Part shown: one piece after another, positions 21,891 to 30,643 of the stretch
Layout: every line of letters begins with the position of its first letter
Position numbering within the stretch: position 1 is the stretch's first letter
Origin: a virus
Length of the DNA: 38,339 nt
Strand: one strand, 5' to 3'
Virus record (IMG/VR): IMGVR_UViG_3300013137_000046
Coordinates: 1 to 38,339 of that record
Notes under the pieces: generated by a model
The model's database searches: none
What the model was told of the DNA's origin: nothing
What the model saw: the letters and a program-made list of their open reading frames with translations, nothing else
Translations under genes and position numbers: made by a program

Positions 21891-22439
21891 ATGGCAGAAA
21901 GAAGATATGTTGATTTTGGGTCTAACTTAACTGGTAAGTTATACCTAGCAAAAAAAGGAAGTAGTGGATCAGGTACTGAAATACAAGCAACAATAAAAAG
22001 TTATGATGTCTCTGGTGGAGAAAAAGCAATGGAACAAAAGAATTATATTGCAAGTAATTATGCAATTATCCAAAAACCAGCATCATTCTTAACTTTAAAA
22101 TCAACTGTTGATTCTGATAAAAGTGCTATTGATTTCTATGAAATTTTAAATGGTACTAAAACAACAGATAGTGGGGTAGATACAGTAACTGGCGGAGGAA
22201 CACAAAGTTATTTCAGATTAGTATACGAAGTAGAAACTGAAAATGCTTCAACAAGTAAAACAGAAGTAAGAAGATGGACTTGGGTTAATGCATTAGGATC
22301 AGCACACGGTGTTAAATTCCCTAGTGAAGATGCAATAGAGTTTGATATAAGTTTGATTTGTGGATTAACTGATTTCACATTTAAACAAACATTAGATAAA
22401 ACATTAAGTCCATTACCTGCAATAGGAAATTATAGTTAG
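21891..22439 (+). CDS. major tail tube protein
   Basis: 182 aa from ATG 21891, placed by GAGGTGAGCCGA; a GTG at 21882 is also in frame. Beta-rich with FGSNLTGKLYLAKKGSSGSGTEIQATIKSYDVSGGEKAMEQKNY and an Ile/Phe-rich C-terminal strand EFDISLICGLTDFTFKQTL. Its place just before the chaperone G/GT genes and the tape measure, and its size, fit the tube subunit. Confidence 0.8.
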   Translation: MAERRYVDFGSNLTGKLYLAKKGSSGSGTEIQATIKSYDVSGGEKAMEQKNYIASNYAIIQKPASFLTLKSTVDSDKSAIDFYEILNGTKTTDSGVDTVTGGGTQSYFRLVYEVETENASTSKTEVRRWTWVNALGSAHGVKFPSEDAIEFDISLICGLTDFTFKQTLDKTLSPLPAIGNYS

Positions 22440-22463
22440 GTAAATTAAGGAGAGTGAATCTCA

Positions 22464-22823
22464 ATGAAGATAGAGTATAAACCAAAGGATAGAAGAACTA
22501 TAAAAGTTGGAGAATTGGAATTTAGGATTTCAACTCCAAAAACAAAAATACTTCCTAAGATAATTGAAGTTAAACAAATAGCTGATATGAGTAAGATGGG
22601 TGGTCGTGATCCTAAAGCTATGGAAAAGTATATTGAAATATTAATTGATATATTACAATATAACTATTCTGAAAATTCAAGAGAAGAAATAGAACTTATG
22701 ATTAACGATAACTTAGAAGCATTCATGGAAAAATATTTTGAATTTTTAGGTGTAAGTAAAGAAGAAGAAGAATCATTCCGTAGACAAGCAGAGTACTACG
22801 AGAAGCGTGGTCAAAAAAACTAA
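22464..22823 (+). CDS. tail assembly chaperone G
   Basis: 119 aa. After an N-terminal strand pair (RRTIKVGELEFRISTPK) it is helical and acidic, ending EEESFRRQAEYYEKRGQKN. Position between tube protein and tape measure is that of lambda gpG. The last codons CAA AAA AAC followed by TAA form a -1 slippery site, and a second frame continues as T. GGAGAGTGAATCTCAATG is the start. The chaperone coats the tape measure before tube assembly. Confidence 0.8.
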   Translation: MKIEYKPKDRRTIKVGELEFRISTPKTKILPKIIEVKQIADMSKMGGRDPKAMEKYIEILIDILQYNYSENSREEIELMINDNLEAFMEKYFEFLGVSKEEEESFRRQAEYYEKRGQKN

Positions 22824-22996
22824 TAATGGGTTCATCTTTTACAGGGAACCCGTATGAATGGTTTGCATGGTTTATTTTTACACTTGCAAAATCATTTAAT
22901 ATAAATCCACAAGAAATATTAGAGATGGATTTAGATTTATCTCTATGTATGTACAACTGTATGGTAGAACAAGCAAAGAAACAAGCTGAGAAGTGA
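22464..22996 (+). CDS. tail assembly chaperone GT (-1 frameshift fusion)
   Basis: A slip at 22814-22820 would join the G frame to the -1 frame from 22820 to a TGA at 22994-22996, giving about 177 aa. The T part is a 56-codon open frame (from an ATG at 22826) reading MGSSFTGNPYEWFAWFIFTL ... NINPQEILEMDLDLSLCMYNCMVEQ, the type of small helical T domain that binds the tape measure. Reading T alone from its own ATG is possible, but there is no GGTGA site there. Confidence 0.8.
22814..22853 (+). promoter_or_regulatory. programmed -1 ribosomal frameshift signal
   Basis: The heptamer A AAA AAC (22814-22820) is in the correct phase of the G frame, followed at once by the G stop TAA (22821-22823). 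A stem of ATGGGTTC (22826-22833) with GAACCCGT (22846-22853), including one G-T pair and a 12-nt loop, begins 5 bases after the heptamer. Heptamer, phase, spacer and stem all match classic frameshift sites. Confidence 0.85.
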
Positions 22997-23000
22997 AATT

Positions 23001-24446
23001 ATGGATCATCAAGTAAATATAGTATTCAATGCAAAAGTAGATAACTTAGATGCTAGTTTAAATAAGGTTGAACAGGGTATATCAAAAGTATCTGAATCTT
23101 CTCGTAAATTAATGGCAGATATGAATTACTTAGGTATTGGATTCTTTGGTATGCAAATACAACAAACATTTCAAGGTATATTAACTTCTGGTATAGAAAC
23201 TTTCTTAGGATTATCTGCAGGTACAGACTTAATGTCAGAAAACTTAGCAGCATTAACTGCTAATTTTAATTATTTTAAATTTGTTGTAGGATCTACTTTA
23301 TTAGAAGTATTTGATCCATTAATTGGTAAACTAGCTAATATGTTAGAGTGGTTTAATAATCTTGATTCTGATACACAAAAAGTAATTGTTACAGTAATGG
23401 CTGCAACAACTGCATTTGGTTTTATGCTAATGCAAATAGGGTTTATTGTTATTGGAATACAATCATTAGCTTCTGCATTTGGTGCTGCAGAAGGTGTAGG
23501 ATTAACAGGAGCTATAGGTATTGCAACAAAAGGATTAATACCATTTTTAGCTGCATTAGCAATATTATATGTTTTATTAGATGATAATTCTAAAAATACT
23601 TCTAAGTTAAGAGCAGAGTTTGGTAAAGATGTTCCTGGAGAAGGATTACTAAAGTATGTTGGATCTTTAGGAGATTTGTTATCTGGTATAATGAATATAT
23701 TTGCAGAAGTAATACGAGGTGTGCAAGTATTAGGTATTGCATTTGGATATGGTATAAGAGTATTAATGGATTATATAGTTACCTTTGGTGAAACTATGAG
23801 TGAATCATGGGGTAATATATGGGGTTCATTAAAGTATATTGTTATTAAAGCAATGAGTGGGGTACTTGATTGGTTTGCTAATAAACTACAAGGATTGATT
23901 AATATCTTAGATGCTTTAGGTATAGGAACAAAAAAGTTACAATCAGTTCTTAACATATTAAAAGGAATGAGCGAAGCTATTACTACAATAGATATGAAAA
24001 CAAATACATTCACAGCTAACTTTGAAAAGAACTTAACAGATAGATTAAATACAACAAGAGAAAGAGCTGCATTAACTTTATATAAGATATATGGTGATTA
24101 TGATAAAGTAGCAACAGTACTTGGTGGTCTAGGTGGATTTGGTGAAAATGTAACTGCTTCAACAGCTAGAGGATTTGTTGCTAGTGCAATGGGTGTTAAT
24201 ATGCAAACCGCAACTATGACAGGTAATCCATTAAGAGATGCTGCTATGAATGGTAATTGGATGTTTCCAAATCAAGGAAATACTAATATAACTACTATTA
24301 ATGTAAACGGATTAAATCAAAGTAATGAAAGTGCATTGACTGCTGCTTTAGGTGGAAATGCAGCATTAGCAAGATCTTATAATACATTCTTAGAGGATAT
24401 AAATAAATCAGTATATGGTTCTAACAATGTAAATACTAATAGGTGA
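23001..24446 (+). CDS. tape measure protein
   Basis: 481 aa. The N-terminus MDHQVNIVFNAKVDNLDASLNKVEQGISKVSESSRKL is the standard tape-measure opening. Membrane-like helices follow at about 130-160 (VIVTVMAATTAFGFMLMQIG) and 175-193, then more helices and a Gly/Asn-rich end. At about 0.15 nm per residue this gives a tail near 70 nm. It sets tail length and helps DNA entry. There is no lysozyme or peptidase domain. GAAGTGAAATTATG start. Confidence 0.9.
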   Translation: MDHQVNIVFNAKVDNLDASLNKVEQGISKVSESSRKLMADMNYLGIGFFGMQIQQTFQGILTSGIETFLGLSAGTDLMSENLAALTANFNYFKFVVGSTLLEVFDPLIGKLANMLEWFNNLDSDTQKVIVTVMAATTAFGFMLMQIGFIVIGIQSLASAFGAAEGVGLTGAIGIATKGLIPFLAALAILYVLLDDNSKNTSKLRAEFGKDVPGEGLLKYVGSLGDLLSGIMNIFAEVIRGVQVLGIAFGYGIRVLMDYIVTFGETMSESWGNIWGSLKYIVIKAMSGVLDWFANKLQGLINILDALGIGTKKLQSVLNILKGMSEAITTIDMKTNTFTANFEKNLTDRLNTTRERAALTLYKIYGDYDKVATVLGGLGGFGENVTASTARGFVASAMGVNMQTATMTGNPLRDAAMNGNWMFPNQGNTNITTINVNGLNQSNESALTAALGGNAALARSYNTFLEDINKSVYGSNNVNTNR

Positions 24447-24451
24447 ATATA

Positions 24452-25120
24452 ATGAAGGATACTATAATATATGTTTTAGGTAGTGATACACAATTATCAG
24501 GAACAGTTTCTGTTACTAATAATACTACAAGTATTAGTACTACATCTAACTTAACATCTCAATTAACTGATGGATCGGTAATAAAAATTGATTCATATGT
24601 TATGTCAGTTAAAGCAGTAACATCTGGTACCATAACTTTGTATTCACCATATGAAGGTACGACTGGTTCTGGCAAAACAATATACAAATTGACAGGATAT
24701 GAATTGTCTGCAGTTAATATGTTACAGCCAAGTTTTACATTTTCTAATACTGTTGAAGAAGGTATTAATGCTACTTATCCTATAACAGTTACACCTACAG
24801 GAGATACTACTCCAATAATGACTATTGGTGGAGATATGTTCATGAATGCTAATCAAAGATTAGTAGATCATTATGGTGTTCAGAAGAAACCAAATGATAT
24901 GTCATTATCTTGGTTTTTTGTTAATAATAGAAAATCTAAATTCATTATTTATCCTTATAAGTTAGCATTAAATAATCCAATAACTGTTTCTGATTCAACA
25001 AGAAATTATTTTGTTGGAGTATTAAATAGTTTACAATTTGCTCCTAGTGTTCAATATATGGGAGATATGGTTGGAGATGTAACATCATATAATGTAACAT
25101 TTAAATTAACTGGTGAGTAG
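24452..25120 (+). CDS. distal tail protein candidate
   Basis: 222 aa from ATG 24452 (AGGTGAATATA before it). An Ig-like or hub-like N-terminal portion rich in Thr/Ser strands (GTVSVTNNTTSISTTSN) precedes a conserved-looking core TPIMTIGGDMFMNANQRLVDHYGVQKKPNDMSLSWFFVNNRKSKFIIYPYKL and an ending VGDVTSYNVTFKLTGE. Directly after the tape measure is the usual place for the Dit-like protein. Family assignment is by position. Confidence 0.6.
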   Translation: MKDTIIYVLGSDTQLSGTVSVTNNTTSISTTSNLTSQLTDGSVIKIDSYVMSVKAVTSGTITLYSPYEGTTGSGKTIYKLTGYELSAVNMLQPSFTFSNTVEEGINATYPITVTPTGDTTPIMTIGGDMFMNANQRLVDHYGVQKKPNDMSLSWFFVNNRKSKFIIYPYKLALNNPITVSDSTRNYFVGVLNSLQFAPSVQYMGDMVGDVTSYNVTFKLTGE

Positions 25121-26248
25121 ATGAAAGTATTTGAATGGACTGCTCAAGTAACCAAAAAGAGAGGAACTACATTTGATCTTCCTATTGCACAAGGTAGTAT
25201 AGTATTAAGTCCAAATAATCAGGCATCCTCTATGCAAATAATGATTAGACCAAAAGATTATGAATCTACTGGTGGAGTAAGTATAGAAGATCAATTAAGT
25301 ATATACTATAGAACAGATGATTCACAACCAAAAAAGAATTATTTATTACAGAATTTTACATTAAGAAATATACAAAAAACATATAGTTTAGATAGATTAT
25401 ATTATGAAATATCAGGAGTAGATTATACTCACTTCTTCTTGTCTTATTTAGGTACTAAAAAGAATACAAACAAAACTTGGGTAAGTACAGTTCAAGTATA
25501 TCTTACAGAACTTAATGCTAGAAATTCAACAGCGGGTTTACCAACTATTACATTATCAAGCACTAATCCTAGCGTTAAATCAACTGGTGGTGCCTTTCCA
25601 ACAATAGAATATTTTGCATATCAAAAACCATTCAATGAAATATTAAATGAATTAACTACAAGTAAATATACTGGTGACGGGAAATATGATTGGAAAATAG
25701 GTAATGATTTTAAATTATATTTTTATAAATCTACAACTTACCCTGTAAGAAATTTATCTAATATTATAATAAAAGACTATGTTAAGAATGATGGTGTAGA
25801 TCAAATAATTAATCAATGTATTATTTATGCTGGTAATGATTTAAATGATTCTCCAATATATACACAAAGTGTCAATTTAAGTTCTATAGCTAAATATGGA
25901 TTACATGACAAATTAGAAGTTAAGAAATCTTTTAGAGAAGAAATATATGATTTACATAAGAATGATGCTCCACCTTTAGATAACACTCAATTTAGAAATT
26001 TAGTTATAGATAGAGCAAAAGAATATGCAGATAATATAGTTAATCAAGGTTGGGCAGAAGCAATACAGAGATTTGATATTACTACTTACGGTTTGGTTAT
26101 TGAACCATATGATAAATTAACTTTGCCAAGTTTAATTGGAGCAACAAAAACTATGTATGTTAAAACAGTAACACATACATTAACAAAAACAACAGGTTGG
26201 ACTACAAAGATAGTAGCAACTGAATTAGGGGGTCTTATACGTGGTTAA
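25121..26248 (+). CDS. tail hub / gp27-like baseplate protein
   Basis: 375 aa. Segments such as GSIVLSPNNQASSMQIMIRPKDYES, DQLSIYYRTDDSQPKKNYLLQNFTLRNIQKTYSLDRLYYEISGVDYTHFFLSYLG and the C-terminal YGLVIEPYDKLTLPSLIGATKTMYVKTVTHTLTKTTGWTTKIVAT are typical of gp27/gpD-like hub proteins with a final beta-barrel. It connects tube to fibre apparatus. ATG follows the previous stop after GGTGAGTAG. Confidence 0.75.
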   Translation: MKVFEWTAQVTKKRGTTFDLPIAQGSIVLSPNNQASSMQIMIRPKDYESTGGVSIEDQLSIYYRTDDSQPKKNYLLQNFTLRNIQKTYSLDRLYYEISGVDYTHFFLSYLGTKKNTNKTWVSTVQVYLTELNARNSTAGLPTITLSSTNPSVKSTGGAFPTIEYFAYQKPFNEILNELTTSKYTGDGKYDWKIGNDFKLYFYKSTTYPVRNLSNIIIKDYVKNDGVDQIINQCIIYAGNDLNDSPIYTQSVNLSSIAKYGLHDKLEVKKSFREEIYDLHKNDAPPLDNTQFRNLVIDRAKEYADNIVNQGWAEAIQRFDITTYGLVIEPYDKLTLPSLIGATKTMYVKTVTHTLTKTTGWTTKIVATELGGLIRG

Positions 26249-27380
26249 TCCTCAACAAATACAAAAGTTACAACCAGAGTTTATTGAACCAGGAGATTCA
26301 GTTGAAAAATCTTTATTAACTATTGAGAAAGTATTCCCTGTAGTTAGACAAGAGAAAGTAAATGTGTGGATAGTAGATGATCCTACCAAGTATGATACTT
26401 TAATATGGTCTAAAGGTTGCTGGAATTTAAAACAATGGGCTGGCAAAGGAAGTATAAATTTATCTAATGAAATAATGGTTGATGCTAGAACATATAGTCC
26501 TGAAAATATATTCTATGAGCTATTTGTAACAGATACACAAATAGAACATTATCCGTCACAAACTTTGTTTGGAATATTACAATTAGATTATAATGAGTAT
26601 GTACAAAGTAATACTATATACAAAGTAAATGATTATAGCGTATCATATACTTCTTCATCAGAAGTAATAGATGGCAATACATTTAACTTTGCTAATCCTA
26701 ATGTAACAAATAGTTATATTAAAATTAGTCAAGCAAAGATAACAGTCAAAGGATATATGGTTGAATGGCATGGTCAAGATTGGACTTACGAGAATGATTT
26801 TACTACAAGTAATCAATTATTAAAATGGTCTGTTGGTAAATGGACAAATAATGTTTATTCTGGTGGTAGTATAGGATTACCAGGAACATTTACAAATACT
26901 ACAATATCAAATGGATACTTAAAAGCAACAGCAGCAACAGGCAGTTTTGTATCTAATACTTTATTAACTTCAAGTAAGAATATTGAGAAGGTAAAATTTA
27001 GTAAGAAAGAAATACTTAATACAGGTTCAGTAGTATATTATATAAGTACTGATGAAGGTAATAATTATCAAGAAATAACTGTATTTGATGAGTTTATAGA
27101 TATTGCTAATGTAGGCAAGAAATTAAAGATTAAAATAGAAATAACAGGTAATGCATTAGTAGATTGGATATATATTGATACTGATGAATTTAGTTTAACT
27201 AGTACAATATCAAGTACAAATACCAAATTAGAATTAGGTAATAGTACAGAAGGATTCACAGAAGTAAATAATGATGTATTCAGTAATGTGTCAGTAGAAG
27301 ATTTAAGATATAAAATATCTTGTATTTATCCTGATAGTACATTATTTTTAAAATCAGTTAGAGTGGAGTATGTAGTTTAA
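26241..27380 (+). CDS. tail/baseplate protein with jelly-roll-like domain
   Basis: 379 aa starting from GTG at 26241, which overlaps the hub gene; no nearby ATG fits. The first 120 residues contain VNVWIVDDPTKYDTLIWSKGCWNLKQWAGKGSINL. The rest is strand-rich with FTTSNQLLKWSVGKW ... SGGSIGLPGTFTNT, reminiscent of carbohydrate-binding or fibre jelly-roll modules, ending in VSVEDLRYKISCIYPDSTLFLKSVRVEYVV. Probably part of the tail tip. No enzyme motif seen. Confidence 0.6.
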   Translation: MVNPQQIQKLQPEFIEPGDSVEKSLLTIEKVFPVVRQEKVNVWIVDDPTKYDTLIWSKGCWNLKQWAGKGSINLSNEIMVDARTYSPENIFYELFVTDTQIEHYPSQTLFGILQLDYNEYVQSNTIYKVNDYSVSYTSSSEVIDGNTFNFANPNVTNSYIKISQAKITVKGYMVEWHGQDWTYENDFTTSNQLLKWSVGKWTNNVYSGGSIGLPGTFTNTTISNGYLKATAATGSFVSNTLLTSSKNIEKVKFSKKEILNTGSVVYYISTDEGNNYQEITVFDEFIDIANVGKKLKIKIEITGNALVDWIYIDTDEFSLTSTISSTNTKLELGNSTEGFTEVNNDVFSNVSVEDLRYKISCIYPDSTLFLKSVRVEYVV

Positions 27381-27392
27381 ATACCTGTGTAG
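27377..27392 (+). promoter_or_regulatory. late promoter-like element, copy 3
   Basis: TTAAATACCTGTGTAG starts in the last codon of the upstream gene and ends 25 bases before the ATG at 27417. The TATA half is weaker (TTAAATA) than in the other copies, but ACCTGTGTA is identical. Confidence 0.55.
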
Positions 27393-27416
27393 TGATTAAG
27401 ATATTAGGTGTAGTGT

Positions 27417-27767
27417 ATGTTTAATATAAATGGTTGTGAAGACATTGCTAATTCATTAAGTACTAGAATTACTTTGGCTAATTGGGGTACTGGAACTACA
27501 ACTAAAGACTATACAGATACATCATTAGAAACACAGATACTTGAGAAGTCAGTTGATTCAACTGAATTAAAAGGTAATGGAGAATTATTAGTTATTGCTA
27601 ATATAGATTATTCAGAAGCTAATGGAAATACAATAAGTGAAACTGGATTAAAGGGTTCTGCTGGTCAGTACACTATATCTAGTCATTATGGTTTAGAAAA
27701 GAACTCTGGGGAAAAATATAATTATTTTTATGATATTTATGTAGTGCCAAAAGAGGCATTGTTATAG
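27417..27767 (+). CDS. tail-tip/fibre-associated hypothetical protein
   Basis: 116 aa, strand-rich with many Thr/Asn/Gly (LANWGTGTTTKDYTDTSLETQILEKSV, GNTISETGLKGSAGQYTISSHYGLEKN). The pattern resembles small receptor-binding or fibre-adaptor proteins that accompany tail fibres. AGGTGTAGTGTATG start. Followed after GGTGGTATTTA by the large fibre gene. Confidence 0.55.
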   Translation: MFNINGCEDIANSLSTRITLANWGTGTTTKDYTDTSLETQILEKSVDSTELKGNGELLVIANIDYSEANGNTISETGLKGSAGQYTISSHYGLEKNSGEKYNYFYDIYVVPKEALL

Positions 27768-27777
27768 GTGGTATTTA

Positions 27778-29148
27778 ATGGTATATCAAGCAGAAGGAAA
27801 TAAATTTGCATGGAGTCCAGCTGTAGATAATTTACTTAAGTCTACAAGAGGAACAGGAATTGTTGATTACAATGGTTTTAAAGTGGAAAACTCATACGAT
27901 TCAGATTTGGCAGTAAGAGTAACTAATGGTGGTGCTGCTGAAATACAAGGAGATAGTGTTTATCATAGTGATTTAACATTTAATATAGATACATTATATG
28001 AAATAAATGATACATATGACTTTCCTTCAGCAGGATACAATATAAATACTACTACATCAGGTAATGGTTCTGCAAGACAAACATTAGAAGCAGTTGGTGG
28101 TTGGGTAACTCAATTAAAGTTCTATGCTAAGAAGACAGGTACAATAGATGCTGATTTAAATGTAGAATTATTTAATGAAACGGATGATGTAATAGTAACA
28201 CAAGTAGATGTATTAGAATCTACATTGACTACTTCTTTCGCAGAAGTTACTTGGACTTTAGCAACACCAGTTTGTTTAGATGTAGATAAATCATATTCAA
28301 TTAGATTGTATAGAACTGATAATACTAGCTCAACAGATAATACTCATTATGATGTTTCAAACTATTATACTATAGGTTATTCATTTAATGCATATGATGG
28401 TGGAATAGCTTATTTATATAATTCTGGTGGTGTTTCTTGGAGTTCACAAACTTATGACTTTGCATTCTATTTAAAAAAATATGATTATAAATGGACATCA
28501 GAAGCAAGAAGCACAATTACATTAGAAAATACAACTTATGAATCTAGTCCTTATAGTATTAAATGGGTTTACAATGATGATGGTGTTACTCAATATAGTA
28601 ATAGAGTTATAAGATATATTGCTGAAAATAAAGGTGATTGGAATAAAGCAAATAAAATTAGATTTGCATTTTATCCTGTTGCTTCAGTAGAACATCCAAT
28701 AAATGTATATTTAACTAATAATGGTACAGAATATTCTATAGGTACAATACCTATCACAGTAAGTACTGGAACTTGGAACTATATAGAATTAGATTTACCT
28801 ACATATAGAGATGATGTAGAAAATATTATATTCTTTGTAGATGGTAATAATTGGAGTTCAGGAGACCATACATTCTATATAGATAGTATTGTAGTATATA
28901 AGAAATTAACATTTACTGCTCCTGCTAGTGCGGGATATGGTAGAATAGATTTAGTATATATTGATAGTACTGGTGAAATAGATGTTAAAGCAGGAACTGA
29001 AGTTGATTTAGGAACAGATAGTCCGGCACCAAAAGATTTAGAGTTAGATGAATTAGGTTTAGCATTAATAAGTATTCAACATGGAGATACATCATTTACA
29101 AGTGATGATATAGTTGATATTAGAAATCCATTAAATGAGGAACAGTGA
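27778..29148 (+). CDS. tail fibre / carbohydrate-binding-like protein
   Basis: 456 aa. Several beta-sandwich-like stretches: GGWVTQLKFYAKKTGTIDADLNVELFNETDDVIVTQVDVLEST and KSYSIRLYRTDNTSS form one, and STGTWNYIELDLPTYRDDVENIIFFVDGNNWSSGDHTFYIDSIVVYK forms a second typical of carbohydrate-binding jelly rolls. The C-terminal 75 residues (GYGRIDLVYIDSTGEIDVKAG ... LALISIQHGDTSFTSDDIVDIRNPL) are like a domain common at the end of phage baseplate and fibre proteins. Likely binds the host surface. Confidence 0.7.
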   Translation: MVYQAEGNKFAWSPAVDNLLKSTRGTGIVDYNGFKVENSYDSDLAVRVTNGGAAEIQGDSVYHSDLTFNIDTLYEINDTYDFPSAGYNINTTTSGNGSARQTLEAVGGWVTQLKFYAKKTGTIDADLNVELFNETDDVIVTQVDVLESTLTTSFAEVTWTLATPVCLDVDKSYSIRLYRTDNTSSTDNTHYDVSNYYTIGYSFNAYDGGIAYLYNSGGVSWSSQTYDFAFYLKKYDYKWTSEARSTITLENTTYESSPYSIKWVYNDDGVTQYSNRVIRYIAENKGDWNKANKIRFAFYPVASVEHPINVYLTNNGTEYSIGTIPITVSTGTWNYIELDLPTYRDDVENIIFFVDGNNWSSGDHTFYIDSIVVYKKLTFTAPASAGYGRIDLVYIDSTGEIDVKAGTEVDLGTDSPAPKDLELDELGLALISIQHGDTSFTSDDIVDIRNPLNEEQ

Positions 29149-29154
29149 TATTAC

Positions 29155-29604
29155 ATGGTAAAATACAATTACAGAATGCCAAATAAGTTATATCAAATTA
29201 AAGAAGGTAAGTATCCGATAGGATCTACTTTCTATGATTCTAATGGTAATGCTAAATATAATTATACTACTAATGGATTAGTATATGATGGTACTACAAC
29301 TAAAGTAGTGTATGAAGAAGTTGCTCTAGTTAAAGATAGCATTTGTCCTGAAGGATATGATGCAGTTACTGTTCCTAGTGATGGTTTATTATTTATTGGT
29401 AGTACTAAAAGTACAAGTGGTACTGATGGGCTAACAGGTATAAATCACACACACACTTGGCAAAATGATAGATATTTAGGTTCTTCAGGAATATCAGGAG
29501 TTGTTATAGGTACTACTGGAATGTCTACTGAAACAGACAGTTATAATTATATAAAATACAAATTGTGTGTTTCAAATAATAAACGTAGAGGATTTTGTGA
29601 GTGA
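29155..29604 (+). CDS. collar-like fibre-tip protein A1 (one Cys-HxH-Cys module)
   Basis: 149 aa. N-terminal strand region (KYPIGSTFYDSNGNAKYNYTTNGLVYDGTTTKVVYEE) followed by one module: ICPEGY (C64), HTH (98-100) and KLCVS (C138). His-x-His in a Gly/Thr-rich setting recalls the metal-binding HxH of phage collar/receptor-binding tips (T4 gp12 style). It is paired with B1 next door, and the pair is repeated downstream. Confidence 0.65.
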   Translation: MVKYNYRMPNKLYQIKEGKYPIGSTFYDSNGNAKYNYTTNGLVYDGTTTKVVYEEVALVKDSICPEGYDAVTVPSDGLLFIGSTKSTSGTDGLTGINHTHTWQNDRYLGSSGISGVVIGTTGMSTETDSYNYIKYKLCVSNNKRRGFCE

Positions 29605-29609
29605 TATTT

Positions 29610-30146
29610 ATGGTAGATTATTATTATGTTTTTTCTGATGGTAGTGATTGTCCTACAGGTTGGACTTTGGATACAACATATTCAGGTAAGGGAATAATGA
29701 CTGCAATAGCATCATTAAAGACTACTGGTGGAGTATTTACACATAGTCATGATGTTGGTACAGGTAATGTTGATAATGGCGCAGGATCAGCATACAGAAA
29801 AGCATTAGATAATTATACTATAAATCCAGTTAGATATAATAAAGTTATATGTAAGATAAACCAAACACTATTTAATCCTAATGGAGTTCATTCATTTTTT
29901 ATGGACGCAAATAATTGCCCTACAGGATATAGTACAGAAAATATAAGTTATTATGTTGTTGTTGGAAATACACCTGGAGTTAATGTTGCAACAACTCATA
30001 ATCATACTGCTACAGTGACTATAGGAACTACTGCTGATTCAGGATCAGGAGGAATATTAGCTAGTGGGGCAAGTAATCCTACAACATCTTCAAGTACAGC
30101 TATGTCAGCACCATATGTTAAATTAAAACTATGTATTAAGAAATGA
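29610..30146 (+). CDS. collar-like fibre-tip protein B1 (two modules)
   Basis: 178 aa from ATG 29610 (GAGTGATATTT before it; the GTG at 29601 belongs to that site). Module 1: CPTGW (C14), HSH (45-47), VIC (C81). Module 2: CPTGY (C103), HNH (130-132), KLC (C175). Opens MVDYYYVFSDGSDCP, close to the 30640 product's MTTYYYIFAQNGTCP, so these are paralogues. The regular Cys-HxH-Cys order suggests disulfides or metal sites holding a trimer tip. Confidence 0.7.
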   Translation: MVDYYYVFSDGSDCPTGWTLDTTYSGKGIMTAIASLKTTGGVFTHSHDVGTGNVDNGAGSAYRKALDNYTINPVRYNKVICKINQTLFNPNGVHSFFMDANNCPTGYSTENISYYVVVGNTPGVNVATTHNHTATVTIGTTADSGSGGILASGASNPTTSSSTAMSAPYVKLKLCIKK

Positions 30147-30151
30147 TATTT

Positions 30152-30643
30152 ATGACATACTATAATATACAAAAAGTACCTAGTGATAAACAAATACCAA
30201 ATATAGAATTAGAAGGTAAGTATCCTAATAATACTGTATTCATAGATGATGATGGTAATAGATTATATCATTATAAAAATAATACTTTATATTATTATGG
30301 TCAAACAGATAAAGTTTTAGGTTCAGTAGATATACCTTCAGTTGTAATGTGTAATGATTCTTCTTGTCCTACAGGATATACTGAATATACTCTAGATGAA
30401 GATAGAGTATTAATGTTAGGAACTCCAGGATATTCGGGTACTTATTCTTTAAATTATGGTTACCCGCATACACATAATATTGCTTATGGATATAATGCTA
30501 GAGCATCATCAGGTTTATGTGCTAGACGTGCAGCCGATATTGCATCAGAATCAGCAAATATATATTTAAATCAATATATAAAATTTAGATTGTGTATATC
30601 TACAGTTAAAACATATACTAAAAATAAAGGTGTATTAGAATGA
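30152..30643 (+). CDS. collar-like fibre-tip protein A2 (one module)
   Basis: 163 aa from ATG 30152 (an ATG nine bases upstream is in frame; the sequence before 30152 mirrors that before 29610). Same plan as A1: KYPNNTVFIDDDGNRLYHYKNNTLYYYGQTDKVLGSV, then CPTGY (C72), HTH (106-108), RLCIS (C148). Extra Cys at 67 and 123. Paralogue of the 29155 product; ends overlapping the next gene as ATGA. Confidence 0.65.
   Translation: MTYYNIQKVPSDKQIPNIELEGKYPNNTVFIDDDGNRLYHYKNNTLYYYGQTDKVLGSVDIPSVVMCNDSSCPTGYTEYTLDEDRVLMLGTPGYSGTYSLNYGYPHTHNIAYGYNARASSGLCARRAADIASESANIYLNQYIKFRLCISTVKTYTKNKGVLE

Noticed and set aside
23053-24013. Minus-strand open frames within the tape measure gene
   Set aside because: Low-complexity shadows of a long coding region with no start sites; all recognisable protein features are on the plus strand.
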